Source: Burkholderiaceae bacterium (GTDB taxonomy: Bacteria > Pseudomonadota > Gammaproteobacteria > Burkholderiales > Burkholderiaceae_E). From it: 64,000 nucleotides of DNA. The position numbers and the translations under genes were made by a program. The stretch's first letter is position 1. Each line of letters opens with the position of its first letter. The stretch is from assembly GCA_016710525.1 (NCBI GenBank), contig JADJVQ010000016.1, positions 26,639-90,638 of the forward strand. The letters are read 5' to 3'. Below, one piece after another: positions 63,766 through 64,000 of this stretch. A model generated the notes under the pieces. It worked only from the letters and a program-made list of their open reading frames with translations. It made no database searches and had not been told where the DNA came from.

Positions 63766-64000
63766 TTCGCACGACGTGCCGTCGAACGCGCCGCCTGCCC
63801 TGTCTGCCGAGTCCGGCGGCGACCAGCCGAGCGCGCCACGCCGCGCACCTCGTCGGGCCATCCGCCCGCGCCCCGAAGGCGAAGACTTTGCGGCCTCGGG
63901 CGAAGCCGGCCAGGCGCAAGCCTTGCCCGCCGGGCTGGCGCCGACCAGCCGTCGGACGCTGTCGCTGACCCAATCGAAGCGCAAACCTCCTCAGCCCGAA
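63755..64000 (+). CDS. Probable RluB-type pseudouridine synthase, N-terminal extension (partial)
   Basis: Open frame from a TTG at 63755 with AAGGAAG upstream, no stop before the window end (82 codons). It encodes only a low-complexity, Pro/Ala/Arg-rich extension, so homology cannot be shown here. In betaproteobacteria the gene after scpB encodes RluB with just such an N-terminal extension; call is by context. Confidence 0.5.
   Translation, partial: MSTDSHDVPSNAPPALSAESGGDQPSAPRRAPRRAIRPRPEGEDFAASGEAGQAQALPAGLAPTSRRTLSLTQSKRKPPQPE

Overview
The window is GC-rich, densely coding DNA, most likely from a betaproteobacterium of the order Burkholderiales. Evidence: an FlhDC-headed flagellar regulon, a PHA-granule phasin, a two-domain ArgA next to HrpA, a YggX/RpiA pair, the Aat-Bpt-PyrD neighbourhood and ScpB followed by an RluB-like start. 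I cannot name the genus. No rRNA, CRISPR array, transposase or phage gene was seen.

Positions 1-27308 are one large flagellar and chemotaxis island. From the left: two reverse-strand flagellins (the left one cut by the window edge), the master regulator flhDC, motAB, cheY-cheZ, the export genes flhB-flhA-flhF, a degenerate flhG-like gene, fliA (sigma-28), a soluble chemoreceptor, the reverse-strand flgA and flgM-flgN, and then flgBCDEFGHIJKL in order. A degenerate-EAL/HDOD signalling gene closes the island. Near-consensus sigma-28 promoters lie before the complete flagellin, motA and flgM. This gives a readable hierarchy: FlhDC, then basal body and fliA, then FliA/FlgM-gated late genes. cheA, cheW, cheR and cheB are not here.

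Positions 27309-46513 carry housekeeping and accessory metabolism: rpiA, yggX, argA, the RNA helicase hrpA, a membrane chemoreceptor, an AEC-type transporter, a beta-propeller gene coupled to a polysaccharide deacetylase, a di-iron hydroxylase, an EI24-like membrane protein, a molybdopterin-binding-domain protein, an IclR regulator with a fused indolepyruvate ferredoxin oxidoreductase, and a phasin.

Positions 46514-64000 hold an HDAC-like deacetylase, a D,D-endopeptidase, a second IclR regulator with an ornithine-cyclodeaminase-family and DAO-family pair, a B12-binding radical SAM protein, a cobalt-type nitrile hydratase operon (alpha, beta, accessory), crotonase and acyl-CoA dehydrogenase genes, a GIY-YIG protein, pyrD-bpt-aat, a Nudix hydrolase, an initiator tRNA-Met, scpB and the start of an rluB-like gene.

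Six otherwise intact conserved genes (flhF, flgD, hrpA, a deacetylase, the indolepyruvate oxidoreductase and aat) are each broken by one single-base shift. The density and the mix of insertions and deletions look more like consensus errors than gene decay, but this must be checked on reads. I annotate these as frameshifted genes across their whole span.
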